Assembly: GCF_010548245.1 (NCBI RefSeq)
Contig: NZ_JAAGLR010000565.1
Coordinates: 1-46,317, forward strand
Reading direction: 5' to 3'
Length of the DNA stretch: 46,317 nucleotides
Source: Streptomyces sp. SID11385
GTDB taxonomy: Bacteria > Actinomycetota > Actinomycetes > Streptomycetales > Streptomycetaceae
Positions within the stretch are counted from its first letter, which is position 1. Every line of letters begins with the position of its first letter. Shown one piece after another: positions 34,925-43,160 of this stretch. The notes beneath the pieces are model-generated. The model was not told where the DNA came from, searched no databases, and was given only the letters and a program-made list of their open reading frames with translations. The translations under genes and the position numbers were made by a program.

Positions 34925-35117
34925 GGGTTCTCTTTCGGCTAGGGGGAGGTGAGGTGGGGGGAGCGGACGGGACCGGGCGGGCTGCGATCACTCGTTAGGG
35001 GAGGGGGTGAGGTTGACGCGGGGGTACGGGCGCCCGCGGCGAGTCCGTCACCCCGACCCGCGACCCCCGAACCCGGACCCCCAGCCCGGCTCCCGCACCA
35101 CCCCCGCCCCCCTCACC

Positions 35118-35417
35118 TCACCTCCCCACCCCCCGCGCCAGCTCGGCGTCCAGGTCCTCGTAGGACTGGGCGGCCTGGTGGAGGAAGGAGCTCATGCCGT
35201 CGAGGCCCTGGATCGTGTTCTTGATGCCGCGCTTGAACTCCTTGAAGGACTCCTCGAAGGCCACGCTGCTGCGCCGGGTCGTGTAGCCGTCGCGGACCAG
35301 TTGCTCGATGTAGCGCTCCAGGGCTTCGAGGTCCTCGTCGATCGTGGTCCTCGCCTCCGTGAGGCGGCCCGCGGCGCGGCGCATTTCGGCATAGGTGAGT
35401 TCGGCGTCCTTGGCCAT
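35118..35417 (-). CDS. WXG100-family type VII secretion substrate (ESAT-6-like)
   Basis: A 99-residue all-helical protein of WXG100 size. Two long helices are predicted around a turn at 44-52; the usual Trp-x-Gly of the turn is absent and Tyr45 stands nearby. The C-terminal YEDLD (Tyr86-Asp90) fits the YxxxD/E export signal of type VII substrates. The ATG at 35417 has AAAGGA upstream, and TACGCT on the minus strand at 35443-35448 is a plausible -10 box. The EssC-like gene follows 193 bases downstream, so the two probably act together. Confidence 0.85.
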   Translation of the reverse strand: MAKDAELTYAEMRRAAGRLTEARTTIDEDLEALERYIEQLVRDGYTTRRSSVAFEESFKEFKRGIKNTIQGLDGMSSFLHQAAQSYEDLDAELARGVGR

Positions 35418-35828
35418 GGGGGTCCTTTCGTCGCTGGTGGGGAGCGTAGGGGGAGGCGGGGCAGGGCCCCGTGGGGGTGAAAGGGGACGCGCGGAGCGGG
35501 TGCTCACTCCTTCGAGGGGAGGGAAGCGGATGGAACGATTCCGGATGGTGGGGAGTGGAGATCGGGTGAACGGACGTTGTGACAAGGGGGGTTAGGGGCG
35601 TGTTCGGGACGGTTTCGGTCAAGTCTCTGAGGCCCGAGGAGCCTTGAGCGGCCTCCGTGCCGCTGGTACGGTGCGGGGGCTTGACATGGCCCGTGAAGAG
35701 ATGGACCGGCGGGGGAATCGCACGCGGCAACGCGACGTGCGCGCGCCGGAGTTGAGGCCGCGAGTCACGGAACGTACCGGTGTCCGCGCAGTTGCGCGGG
35801 TGCCGGCGGGGATACGGGGAGCACGCGC
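35418..35828. promoter_or_regulatory. Divergent promoter region between the WXG100 gene and the Tad operon
   Basis: The rightward part has TTGAGC (35644-35649) and TACGGT (35667-35672) with an ideal 17-base spacer, a strong candidate promoter for the Tad operon. The leftward part holds the WXG100 -10 box. The sequence between 35680 and 35828 is either leader RNA or the small reading frame listed separately. Confidence 0.6.
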
Positions 35829-35832
35829 GTGA
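35686..35832 (+). CDS. Possible small Arg-rich protein at the head of the Tad operon
   Basis: A 48-codon frame begins with an ATG 14 bases after the -10 box and ends in a TGA that overlaps the GTG start of the SAF-domain gene (GTGA). The product is very Arg-rich (about a quarter of residues) and matches no family I know. The overlap hints at translational coupling, but GC-rich DNA gives such frames by chance and no ribosome site is visible. Confidence 0.25.
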   Translation: MAREEMDRRGNRTRQRDVRAPELRPRVTERTGVRAVARVPAGIRGARA

Positions 35833-36560
35833 AGGTCCAGGAGAGGGTGTCGGGCCGTGCGCCCGCGCCCGCCCAGCAGTCCGCCGTCGGCGAACGGCTG
35901 CCCAGCCCGCCCCGTGAGCGCAAACCCGCGCTCGCCGCGCTCGCCGTGCTCCTGATCCTCGCGGGCGCCCTCGCCGCGACGCTCCTCGTCATGAACGCGG
36001 GGGACCGCGTCTCCGTCGTGCGGACGACGAAGGACATCCCGGCGGGCGGCACGCTCTCCCGCGACAACAGCACGGACATCCTCGTCGCGAAGGACGAGTC
36101 CGTCCACTACCTGCCCTGGGACCAGATCGACCTGGCGAAGAGCAAGTACAAGCTGAGGTCCGCGCTGCCGGAGGGCTCGCTCGTCGTCGGCGAGATGCTG
36201 ATCGCCAAGAACAAGTCGACGGTGGACGAGGGCAAGGCGCTCGTCGGGCTCGCCCTCAAGGAGGGCCAGTACCCGGGCGGGCTCAAGCCCGGCGACACCG
36301 TCGCGATCTACCACGTCGGCAAGGACGCGGGCGCCCCCGCCGCCGGGGAGTCCGGCTCCTCGGCGGGCAACCGCACCCTTCTCAGCGCCCTGGCGGACGT
36401 GAAGGCCGCGGACGGCAGCTCCAAGGGGGGCGAAGCGCTGGCCACCGGTGACCGCACCGTCACGGTCTCGGTCCCGGCGAGCGAGGCCCAGGCCCTCGCG
36501 CAGGCGTCCTCCGTGGGCGAGGTCGCCGTCGTTCTCGTGCCCGGCCGCTCGCGCGACTGA
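35829..36560 (+). CDS. SAF-domain (CpaB/RcpC-like) pilus assembly protein
   Basis: A 243-residue protein with one N-terminal transmembrane helix (about 35-55) and an outside SAF domain (VVRTTKDIPAGGTLSRDNSTDILVA onward), the arrangement of CpaB/RcpC proteins of Tad pili. In diderms CpaB helps the secretin; in this monoderm context it may organise the pilus at the cell wall. The GTG at 35829 has GGGGAG upstream. It is the first clear gene of the operon. Confidence 0.85.
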   Translation: MKVQERVSGRAPAPAQQSAVGERLPSPPRERKPALAALAVLLILAGALAATLLVMNAGDRVSVVRTTKDIPAGGTLSRDNSTDILVAKDESVHYLPWDQIDLAKSKYKLRSALPEGSLVVGEMLIAKNKSTVDEGKALVGLALKEGQYPGGLKPGDTVAIYHVGKDAGAPAAGESGSSAGNRTLLSALADVKAADGSSKGGEALATGDRTVTVSVPASEAQALAQASSVGEVAVVLVPGRSRD

Positions 36561-36585
36561 GCCGGTTCTCCAGGAGGTACGAGAC

Positions 36586-37674
36586 ATGGCGCTCATCGCA
36601 CTCGCGGCGGACAAGGGCTCGCCCGGGGTCACCACGGCGGCCGTCGCGCTCGCCGCGATCTGGCCCCGCCGCGTGCTGCTCGCCGAGACCGACCCCGCCG
36701 GGGGCGATCTCGTCTACCGCAGCGCGGCCGCCCACGGCGGGCAACTCGATCCGAATCTGGGCCTGTTGTCGATCGCCGCGACCGCCCGACGGGGCCTCGC
36801 CCCCGATCAGCTCTGGGACCACGCGCAAGCCCTCGCGGGCGGGCTCGACGTGCTCGTCGGGCTCGGTGGTGCCGAGCAGGCCGCCGGGCTCAGCGGTACG
36901 TGGCCGCTCCTCGGCCGCGCGTTCGCCCAGCTCCAGGACTCGCCGCACGCCCCCGCCGACGTCATCGCCGACTGCGGGCGCATCAGCGGCGACAGCCCCG
37001 TGCTCGACCTCCTCCCGCACGCGGCCCTCGTCCTTCTCCTCGCCCGCACCACGCCCGAGTCCCTCGCCCGCGTCCGCGACCGCGCGAGCCACCTCGCCCG
37101 CCGCCTGCACGGCGAACGGCGCGGCGCCGCCCAGCTCGGGACTCCGCTCATCGGCGTCGTCCTCGTGGCGGAGAGCGGTGGCGCGGGCAAGCTCGTCCAC
37201 CAGCTCGACGAGATGCTGCACGCCACGCAGTCGGGCGCGCGCGTCGTCGGCACCCTCGCCGAGGACGCGTCCGGCGCCGAACAGCTCGCCGGGCGCCGCC
37301 GGGGCCGCCTCGACAAGTCCCTCCTCGTACGGTCCGCGCGGAAGGTCTCCGCGGACATCCAGCAGCGGTACGGGACGCTGTGGGCCACCGCGCCCGGCCC
37401 CAGCCCGGCCCCGGGCGGGCCCGTCATCCCGGGCGCCCAGGGTGCCCAGAGCCAGGGCACCCCCGCCCCCGGCACCGCCCCCTTCACGCAGGGCACCCCC
37501 GCCCCCGGCACCGCCCCCTTCACGCAGGGCACCCCCGCACCCGTACCGCCCCAGACCACCGGACAACCGCACACCACCGGACAACCGCACCCCACCGGCG
37601 CGCAACCCGCCCCCGCCCCCGGCGGCACCCGCTCCGCCCCCGGCCCCGGTTCCGCCCCCGGAGCCCCCCGGTGA
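36586..37674 (+). CDS. CpaE/TadZ-like P-loop protein of the Tad operon
   Basis: A 362-residue ParA/MinD-superfamily protein, probably a CpaE/TadZ-type factor that places the pilus machine. The P-loop reads KGSPGVTT at about 10-17: the signature first Lys is kept, but the invariant Lys before Thr is Val, so ATP hydrolysis may be weak or lost. ETDPAGGDLVYR and VIADCGRIS correspond to the switch regions. The C-terminal 90 residues are a Pro/Gly/Thr-rich tail built from tandem repeats. AGGAGG precedes the ATG; the stop overlaps the GTG of the next gene. Confidence 0.8.
   Translation: MALIALAADKGSPGVTTAAVALAAIWPRRVLLAETDPAGGDLVYRSAAAHGGQLDPNLGLLSIAATARRGLAPDQLWDHAQALAGGLDVLVGLGGAEQAAGLSGTWPLLGRAFAQLQDSPHAPADVIADCGRISGDSPVLDLLPHAALVLLLARTTPESLARVRDRASHLARRLHGERRGAAQLGTPLIGVVLVAESGGAGKLVHQLDEMLHATQSGARVVGTLAEDASGAEQLAGRRRGRLDKSLLVRSARKVSADIQQRYGTLWATAPGPSPAPGGPVIPGAQGAQSQGTPAPGTAPFTQGTPAPGTAPFTQGTPAPVPPQTTGQPHTTGQPHPTGAQPAPAPGGTRSAPGPGSAPGAPR
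37453..37540 (+). repeat. 36-bp tandem repeat inside the CpaE-like gene
   Basis: Two identical 36-bp units (37453-37488 and 37489-37524) and a partial third encode repeats of QGTPAPGTAPFT. A shorter 18-bp repeat (TTGQPH) follows. In-frame length (multiple of three) suggests expansion tolerated in the tail. Confidence 0.8.
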
Positions 37675-38972
37675 GCGGGGTCGATCATCAGCTCGTCAAG
37701 CGGTTCCGGCAGGAGGCCGGGGACCGGATCGCCGAGCAGCGGCGCCAGGACCAGGCCGACGGCGTCGCCGCGATGTCCGGCGAGGACGAGCGGCAGTACG
37801 CGCGCGCCGTCATCGCGCAGATACTGGAGGACTACGCCCGCGGGGAGATCAACGCGGGCCGCGCCCCCTTCGACGCGGAGACCGAGGAGGGGTACGCCTC
37901 CGCCGTGCACGCGGCGCTCTTCGGCGTCGGGCGGCTCCAGCCGCTCCTGGACGACCCCGAGGTCGAGAACATCGACATCAACGGGCACGACCAGGTCTTC
38001 ATCGGCTACGCGGACGGCCACGAGGTCCTCGGCGAGCCCGTCGCCGAGAACGACGAGGAACTGATCGAGCTGATCCAGGTGCTCGGCGCCTACTCCGGCC
38101 TCTCCTCGCGCCCCTTCGACTCCGCGAACCCGCAGCTCGACCTGCGCCTCCCGGACGGCTCCCGGCTCTCCGCCGTCATGGACGTCACGCGCCGCCCCGC
38201 GCTCTCCATCCGCCGCGCCCGCATGGGCAAGGTCTTCATGTCCGACCTCGTCGGCAACGGCACCCTCACCCCGGAGATCGGTCACTTCCTCGCCTGCGCC
38301 GTGCGCGCCCGCAAGAACATCATGATCGCCGGGGCCACCAACGCGGGCAAGACGACGCTGCTGCGCGCCCTCGCCAACGAGATACCCCCGCCCGAGCGCC
38401 TCATCACCGTCGAGCGCGCGCTCGAACTCGGCCTCGACGCCTTCCCCGAACTCCACCCAAACGTCGTCGCGTTCGAGGAACGGCTGCCCAACTCCGAGGG
38501 GCAGGGCGCCATCACGATGGCGGAACTCGTCCGCCGCTCGCTGCGCATGAACCCCTCGCGCGTCATCGTCGGCGAGGTGCTCGGCGACGAGATCGTCACG
38601 ATGCTCAACGCGATGTCGCAGGGCAACGACGGCTCGCTCTCCACGATCCACGCCAACAGCTCCGCCGAGGTCTTCAACCGCGTGTCCACGTACGCGCTCC
38701 AGGCCGCCGAGCACCTGCCCGTCGAAGCGAGCCAGATGCTCGTCGCGGGCGCCATCAACTTCGTCGTCTTCATCGAGCGCCGCAACACCTACCACCTCGG
38801 CGGCGGCCTCCAGCGCCTCGTCACCTCCATCCGCGAGGTCAACGGTGTCGACGGTCGCGTCCTGTCCAGCGAGATCTTCACCGAGGCCCCGGACGGCCGC
38901 GTCGTTCCGCACGCGCCCGTCTCCTGCCTCGACGACCTTGTCGCGCAGGGATATCGGGGGGCTTGGGGATGA
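37671..38972 (+). CDS. tadA: CpaF/TadA-type secretion ATPase
   Basis: A 433-residue AAA+-like ATPase of the type II/IV secretion family that powers assembly of Tad pili. Walker A is GATNAGKTT at about 221-229; the Walker B-linked motif reads GEVLGDE near residue 299 (usually GEVRGxE), and STIHANS is the conserved His box. N-terminal FGVGRLQPLLDDPEVENIDINGHDQVFI is typical CpaF. The GTG start overlaps the CpaE-like stop (GTGA). It acts on the cytoplasmic face with the TadB and TadC proteins. Confidence 0.92.
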   Translation: MSGVDHQLVKRFRQEAGDRIAEQRRQDQADGVAAMSGEDERQYARAVIAQILEDYARGEINAGRAPFDAETEEGYASAVHAALFGVGRLQPLLDDPEVENIDINGHDQVFIGYADGHEVLGEPVAENDEELIELIQVLGAYSGLSSRPFDSANPQLDLRLPDGSRLSAVMDVTRRPALSIRRARMGKVFMSDLVGNGTLTPEIGHFLACAVRARKNIMIAGATNAGKTTLLRALANEIPPPERLITVERALELGLDAFPELHPNVVAFEERLPNSEGQGAITMAELVRRSLRMNPSRVIVGEVLGDEIVTMLNAMSQGNDGSLSTIHANSSAEVFNRVSTYALQAAEHLPVEASQMLVAGAINFVVFIERRNTYHLGGGLQRLVTSIREVNGVDGRVLSSEIFTEAPDGRVVPHAPVSCLDDLVAQGYRGAWG

Positions 38973-40018
38973 ACCACGACTTCGCGGAGGCGTACCACGA
39001 CACGCCCGCCGCCGGACACCAACTCGCTGCCGGACTCGACGCGTTCGGCGATTTCGGCGGCCTGCTCTCGCCGAGCGTCCTCGGTGCCCTCGGCGCCGGG
39101 CTGCTCGCGGGCGGCGGCTGCGCGCTGCTCGTCGTCGCGCTGTACGGGCTGCCCGCGAAGCCCGCCGGGGCGGACGGAGGCCGGAAGCGCGGCGCCGAAC
39201 TCGCGCGCCTCCTCAGCCGCCGCGCCTCGGCCGCCGTGCTCGTCGGCGTGCTGGTGCTCGTCGCGACCGGCTGGGTCATCGCCGGTATCGGCGCCGGCGT
39301 CCTCGTCCTCACCTGGGACCGCCTCTTCGGCGGCGCCCGCGAGGAGCGCACGCAGATGCGCCGCGTCGAAGCACTCGCCACCTGGACGGAGTCCCTGCGC
39401 GACACCATCGCGGGCGCCGTGGGACTCGAACAGGCCATCCCCGCCTCGGCGCGCGCCGCCGCGCCCGCGCTGCGCCCCCACCTCGAAGCGCTCGTCGACC
39501 GGCTCCGCGCCCGCACTCCGCTGCCCGACGCGCTCCAGTCCCTCGCCGACGAGATCGACGACGCCTCGGCCGACATCATCGTCGCCGCGCTCATCCTCAA
39601 CGCCCGCCTGCGCGGACCGGGCCTGCGCCAAGTGCTCGGCGCGCTCGCGAAATCCGCGCGCGAGGAGGTCGACATGCGCCAGCGCGTCATGGCGCAGCGC
39701 GCGGCGACCCGCCGCAGTGTGCAGATCGTCGTGGCCGTGTCCGTGCTCTTCGTCCTCGGACTGGCCATCTTCAACAAGGACTTCGTCTCGCCGTACAACT
39801 CGCCCGTCGGTCAGGTCGTGCTCGCCGGGGTCTGCGGGCTCTTCGCGCTCGGCTTCTGGTGGCTGCGCAAGCTCTCCACCATCGAGACCCCCGAACGCTT
39901 CCTCGTACGGGACACGCAACCACAGCCCGCGCGGCCCGACTTGAGCGCACCACGTGCCCCCGGGGGCAGGACGGCGCCGCGTCGCGGTGGCGAGCACGAG
40001 GGGACGGTACGCCGGTGA
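38969..40018 (+). CDS. tadB: TadB-like inner-membrane pilus assembly protein
   Basis: A 349-residue type II secretion F-domain protein: helices near residues 35-58 and 88-112, a cytoplasmic F domain (ALATWTESLRDTIAGAVGLEQAI to LAKSAREEVDMRQRVMAQRAATRRS), then two C-terminal helices. It forms the membrane platform with TadC under the CpaF motor. Its ATG overlaps the preceding stop (ATGA), and its own stop overlaps the next GTG. Confidence 0.9.
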   Translation: MNHDFAEAYHDTPAAGHQLAAGLDAFGDFGGLLSPSVLGALGAGLLAGGGCALLVVALYGLPAKPAGADGGRKRGAELARLLSRRASAAVLVGVLVLVATGWVIAGIGAGVLVLTWDRLFGGAREERTQMRRVEALATWTESLRDTIAGAVGLEQAIPASARAAAPALRPHLEALVDRLRARTPLPDALQSLADEIDDASADIIVAALILNARLRGPGLRQVLGALAKSAREEVDMRQRVMAQRAATRRSVQIVVAVSVLFVLGLAIFNKDFVSPYNSPVGQVVLAGVCGLFALGFWWLRKLSTIETPERFLVRDTQPQPARPDLSAPRAPGGRTAPRRGGEHEGTVRR

Positions 40019-40953
40019 ACAGCCAGTGGATCGGGCCCGTCGTCGCGGGCGCCGTCGTCGGACTCGGCCTCTACGTGCTCGTACGGGCCCTGCTGCCCGG
40101 GGCCCGCAGCCCGCTCCAGACCGTGGCGCGCGTCGACGCGCTGCGGGCCAGGGGCGCGTACGAGCCGCCCGTGCACCGGGGCGGCAAGCACGAGGAGGAC
40201 GACGGCAGGTTCGCCTCCGCGCGCGCATCGCTCGGGTTGCGCCTCGCCGCCTTCTACCGGCAGCAGGGCTGGGAACTCCGGTCCTTGCGAGCCGACTTGG
40301 CTGTGCTCGATCGCAGCTGGGAGAGGTTCCTGGCGACGAAGGTGCTGCTCGGCGTCGCCGGGCTCGTCTTCGGGCCCGTCGTCTTCGCGATCGTCGCCGT
40401 GCTCGGCATCGGGCGCAGCCCGCTGATTCCCGTGTGGCTCGCGCTCCTGTGCGGCATCCTCTTCTTCTTCCTGCCGGACCTGGAAATCCGCCGCGACGCG
40501 CAGGACAAGCGCCGTGACCTGCGGCGCGTCATCGGCGCCTACCTCGACCTCGTCGCGATGAGCCTCGCGGGCGGGCGCGGCCTGCCCGAAGCGCTGCTCG
40601 CCGCCGCCGAGGTCAGCGACGGCTGGGCCTCGCGCCGCATCCGCGACGCGCTCCAGGACGCGCGCATCACCGGGCACACGCAGTGGTACGCGCTCGGCCG
40701 GCTCGGCGAGGAACTGGGCATCGAGGAACTGAAAGAACTCTCCTCGTCGTTGGCGCTCGTCGCCGACGACGGCGCGAAGGTGCGCGATTCCCTCAGCTCG
40801 CGCGCCGAGACGATGCGGCACCGCGAGATGGCCGAGATCGAGGGCAGCGCGGGCGAGAAGTCGCAGTCCATGCTCATCGCCCAACTCCTGCTCTGCGCGG
40901 GCTTCCTGGTCTTCCTGATCTTTCCCGCCGCGATGCGGGTGTTCCAGATGTGA
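40015..40953 (+). CDS. tadC: TadC-like inner-membrane pilus assembly protein
   Basis: A 312-residue F-domain protein, second half of the Tad platform. It has an N-terminal helix, two central helices (about 105-155), the cytoplasmic block DKRRDLRRVIGAYLDLVAMSLAGGRGLPEALL with GEELGIEELKELSSSLALVADDGAKVRDSL, and a C-terminal helix. The GTG start overlaps the TadB stop. A GC palindrome (40975-40990) lies in the 103-base gap before the pilin gene. Confidence 0.9.
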   Translation: MNSQWIGPVVAGAVVGLGLYVLVRALLPGARSPLQTVARVDALRARGAYEPPVHRGGKHEEDDGRFASARASLGLRLAAFYRQQGWELRSLRADLAVLDRSWERFLATKVLLGVAGLVFGPVVFAIVAVLGIGRSPLIPVWLALLCGILFFFLPDLEIRRDAQDKRRDLRRVIGAYLDLVAMSLAGGRGLPEALLAAAEVSDGWASRRIRDALQDARITGHTQWYALGRLGEELGIEELKELSSSLALVADDGAKVRDSLSSRAETMRHREMAEIEGSAGEKSQSMLIAQLLLCAGFLVFLIFPAAMRVFQM

Positions 40954-40974
40954 GCGCCGCCGCGCACGTACGGC

Positions 40975-40990
40975 GCGGGGCGCGCCCCGC
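40975..40990. terminator. GC palindrome before the pilin gene
   Basis: GCGGGGCGCGCCCCGC is a perfect 16-base palindrome between tadC and the pilin gene. It may act as an attenuator or processing site that sets pilin levels apart from the machinery. Confidence 0.4.
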
Positions 40991-41056
40991 ACGCGTACGC
41001 GCGCGAGTCCACCGGAGCGACCGACCTCAGTACCGACCGGAGAGGACCCGGACACC

Positions 41057-41341
41057 ATGAACGAACACGACGCACCCACCGAGAACTTCTACACGCGGCG
41101 CCTCGTCGGCTCCGCGCACCCCGCCGTCGCCTTCCTGGCGGCCTTCCTCCAGACCCGCTACCGCCGCGCCACCTCCGGTGAACTCGACCGGGGCGCCTCG
41201 GCGGTGGAGTGGGTCATCATCTCCGCCGTCGTCGTCGCGATCGTCGGTGTCGTCGCGGCGATCCTCAACGCGGCGCTCAAGGGCGGCGCGGACAAGGTCG
41301 GGAAGTGCATCGAAGGGGCGAGCGCCGACAAGACCTGCTGA
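41057..41341 (+). CDS. Flp/Tad-type prepilin
   Basis: A 94-residue pilin-like protein. The processing site is Gly46-Ala47 in DRGASAVEW, with Glu51 at position +5 and a hydrophobic helix (WVIISAVVVAIVGVVAAIL), the pattern of class III prepilins cut by a TadV/CpaA peptidase. The leader of 46 residues is long for this group. The mature part has two cysteines (GKC and KTC) that could form a disulfide. It should be the major pilus subunit. Confidence 0.85.
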   Translation: MNEHDAPTENFYTRRLVGSAHPAVAFLAAFLQTRYRRATSGELDRGASAVEWVIISAVVVAIVGVVAAILNAALKGGADKVGKCIEGASADKTC

Positions 41342-41379
41342 ACGAAAGGCGGTTGGGACGTACGGGGGAGGGGGCGGAC

Positions 41380-41844
41380 GTGGGGCGGGGGCGCGAAGTG
41401 CTGCGGAGGTGTCGCGGGGACGCCTCCGGTCGCGGCGTGGCCCGGCGCGGCGGCGATTCCGGCATGACCGCCATCGAGTTCGTCGTCCTGACCCCGATCC
41501 TCTTCTTCATGATCTTCGCGACGGTGCAGTTCGCGCTGTACTTCTTCGCCGACCACGTCGCCCAGGCGGCGGCGCAGGCCGGGGCGCGCAAGGCGCGGGC
41601 GACCGCCGACGAGCACCCGGGGGAGTGGCGCGGCGCGGCCCGCGAGGTCACGGACTCGTACATCGACCAGCTCGGGCCCACGCTCGTCCTCGGCCCCGAC
41701 GTGAAGCTCGTCGAGCCGCGCGCGCACACGGTCGGCGTGGAGATCACCGCGCGCGTGCCGTCCGTCTTCCCCGGGCTCGGCCTCACCGTGCACGCGCAGT
41801 CGGTGGGGCCCGTGGAGCGGTTCGTCCGGGAGGGGGAGGAGTGA
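41380..41844 (+). CDS. TadE-like minor pilin
   Basis: A 154-residue pseudopilin. After a basic leader the cleavage context is GDSG-MTAIEF, with Glu33 at +5 from Gly28, followed by the hydrophobic helix VVLTPILFFMIFATVQFALYFF; a soluble domain follows (AAAQAGARKARATADEHP). Such proteins prime or cap Tad pili. I chose the GTG at 41380, preceded by a GGGAGG stretch; a TTG at 41353 is possible. The stop overlaps the next GTG. Confidence 0.85.
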   Translation: MGRGREVLRRCRGDASGRGVARRGGDSGMTAIEFVVLTPILFFMIFATVQFALYFFADHVAQAAAQAGARKARATADEHPGEWRGAAREVTDSYIDQLGPTLVLGPDVKLVEPRAHTVGVEITARVPSVFPGLGLTVHAQSVGPVERFVREGEE

Positions 41845-42278
41845 GGGGCGGGGCCAGGTGCGGGTGGCGGGCGACTCGCCTCGGCGACGACCGGGGCATC
41901 TCCACCGTCGAGGTCGTGATTCTCGCTCCCGTGATGATCCTCTTCCTCCTCGTACTCGTCGCGATGGGTCAACTCGTCGACGGGCGCGGGGCGGTGGACA
42001 GCGCGGCGCGCGACGCGGCGAGGTCCGGCTCGCTCCAGTGGGAGGCGGGGACGGCGATGTCGGAGGCGCGGCGCGCGGCGGAGGCGGACCTGAGCGACGT
42101 ATGCGCGGGGCCCGTCGAGGTGCGCAAGACGAGCGCCGGCTTCGAGGACGCCGACTTCTTCTCGGTGGAGGTCAGTTGCCAGGTGCGGGGGCTGGCGATG
42201 CTGGGGCTGAACGTGCCGAAGACGCTGACGGGGAAGGCGACGTCGCCGCTGGACCCGTACAAGCGGAAGGCGGGGTGA
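41841..42278 (+). CDS. Second TadE-like minor pilin
   Basis: A 145-residue pseudopilin. The site is DDRG-ISTVEV with Glu24 at +5 from Gly19, then VVILAPVMILFLLVLVAMGQLV as the helix. The soluble part has Cys residues at about 86 and 110 (DVCAG and VSCQV). The GTG start overlaps the previous stop (GTGA), and its own stop overlaps the GTG of the TadG-like gene, so three minor pilins are made in a coupled chain. Confidence 0.85.
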   Translation: MRGGARCGWRATRLGDDRGISTVEVVILAPVMILFLLVLVAMGQLVDGRGAVDSAARDAARSGSLQWEAGTAMSEARRAAEADLSDVCAGPVEVRKTSAGFEDADFFSVEVSCQVRGLAMLGLNVPKTLTGKATSPLDPYKRKAG

Positions 42279-42733
42279 CGGTGCGGCTCCATAATCTCAA
42301 GTCTCGTGTAAGGGAGCTGCGTTCGGACCGGGGTTCGGGCGCGGGCGCCGTGATCCTCTTCGCCCTCGTCTTCCTCTCCCTCGCCGCGTTCGTCGTGGAC
42401 GGCGGACTGTCGATCTCGCAGCGCGAGCGCGCCGCCGACCTCGCCGAACAGGCCGCGCGGTACGCGGCGCAGGACATCGACCGTGAGGCGCTGTACGGCA
42501 ACGAGGGCGAGGCGCCGATCAACGCGGGCAACTGCCCTGCCAGGGTGGCCGCGTTCGCGGCGGAGAGCGGGATGTCGGGGGCGGACGCGGCGGCCTCGGG
42601 GTGCGTGGAGGCGGACGCGGAGCACGTGGAGGTGCGCATCCAGCTCACGTACCGGCCCGTCTTCACGGGCATCTTCTACGGCGGCTCGATCCACGTCTCG
42701 GGCACGGCGGTCGCCGAGAACAAGGTCGGCTGA
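42275..42733 (+). CDS. TadG-like pseudopilin without the +5 Glu
   Basis: A 152-residue protein with an N-terminal DRGSGAGAVILFALVFLSLAAFVVDGG segment, the TadG/TadE_N pattern, and a soluble part with paired cysteines (NC and GC, residues about 88 and 110). The position that carries Glu in the two preceding TadE-like proteins is Ala here, so it may not be cut by the same peptidase and could remain anchored. The GTG at 42275 overlaps the previous stop. It is the last Tad gene in the operon. Confidence 0.82.
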   Translation: MTVRLHNLKSRVRELRSDRGSGAGAVILFALVFLSLAAFVVDGGLSISQRERAADLAEQAARYAAQDIDREALYGNEGEAPINAGNCPARVAAFAAESGMSGADAAASGCVEADAEHVEVRIQLTYRPVFTGIFYGGSIHVSGTAVAENKVG

Positions 42734-42994
42734 GGCGAGGGAGGCCCCGGGGCCCGGCGTGGCTCAGGACGGCGGGGGCGCTCGGTGGCGTACCGGTGCT
42801 GGTGGGCGTCACGGCGCTCGTCCGCGCCAGGCTGCGGGACGCGGGCTATGGGCTACGGGCTGCGGGACGCGGAACGGGTACGGGCCGGAGCCGCGCGGGC
42901 GCGGACAGCGGCGGGCACCTGGCGGGCGGGCCCGCGCACCGATCGCACGGTCCCGCCTTCGCCGGAGGCCCCCGTACGCCCCGCTACCCTGAGC

Positions 42995-43150
42995 GTGTGC
43001 GACGTGCCCTGCCGCCGCCACCCGGCCACGGAGTTCACCTACCACGGCCCGCGCGAGGAGGCGACGGGCTACCTGGTCGCGCTGCGGAACGCGGTGCGGA
43101 CGGCGCACGGGACGGGACACACGTGCGTGAGCCTGGACGAGGTGGGCTGA
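42995..43150 (+). CDS. Small hypothetical protein
   Basis: A 51-codon frame with balanced composition (CRRHPATEFTYHGPREEATG in the middle, then YLVALRNAVRTAHGTGHTC) that reads like a real protein. TACCCT (42985-42990) lies four bases before the GTG, so it may be leaderless, although the gap is short. No family is recognised. It ends ten bases before the convergent Nudix gene. Confidence 0.4.
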   Translation: MCDVPCRRHPATEFTYHGPREEATGYLVALRNAVRTAHGTGHTCVSLDEVG

Positions 43151-43160
43151 CCCTCCCCCG

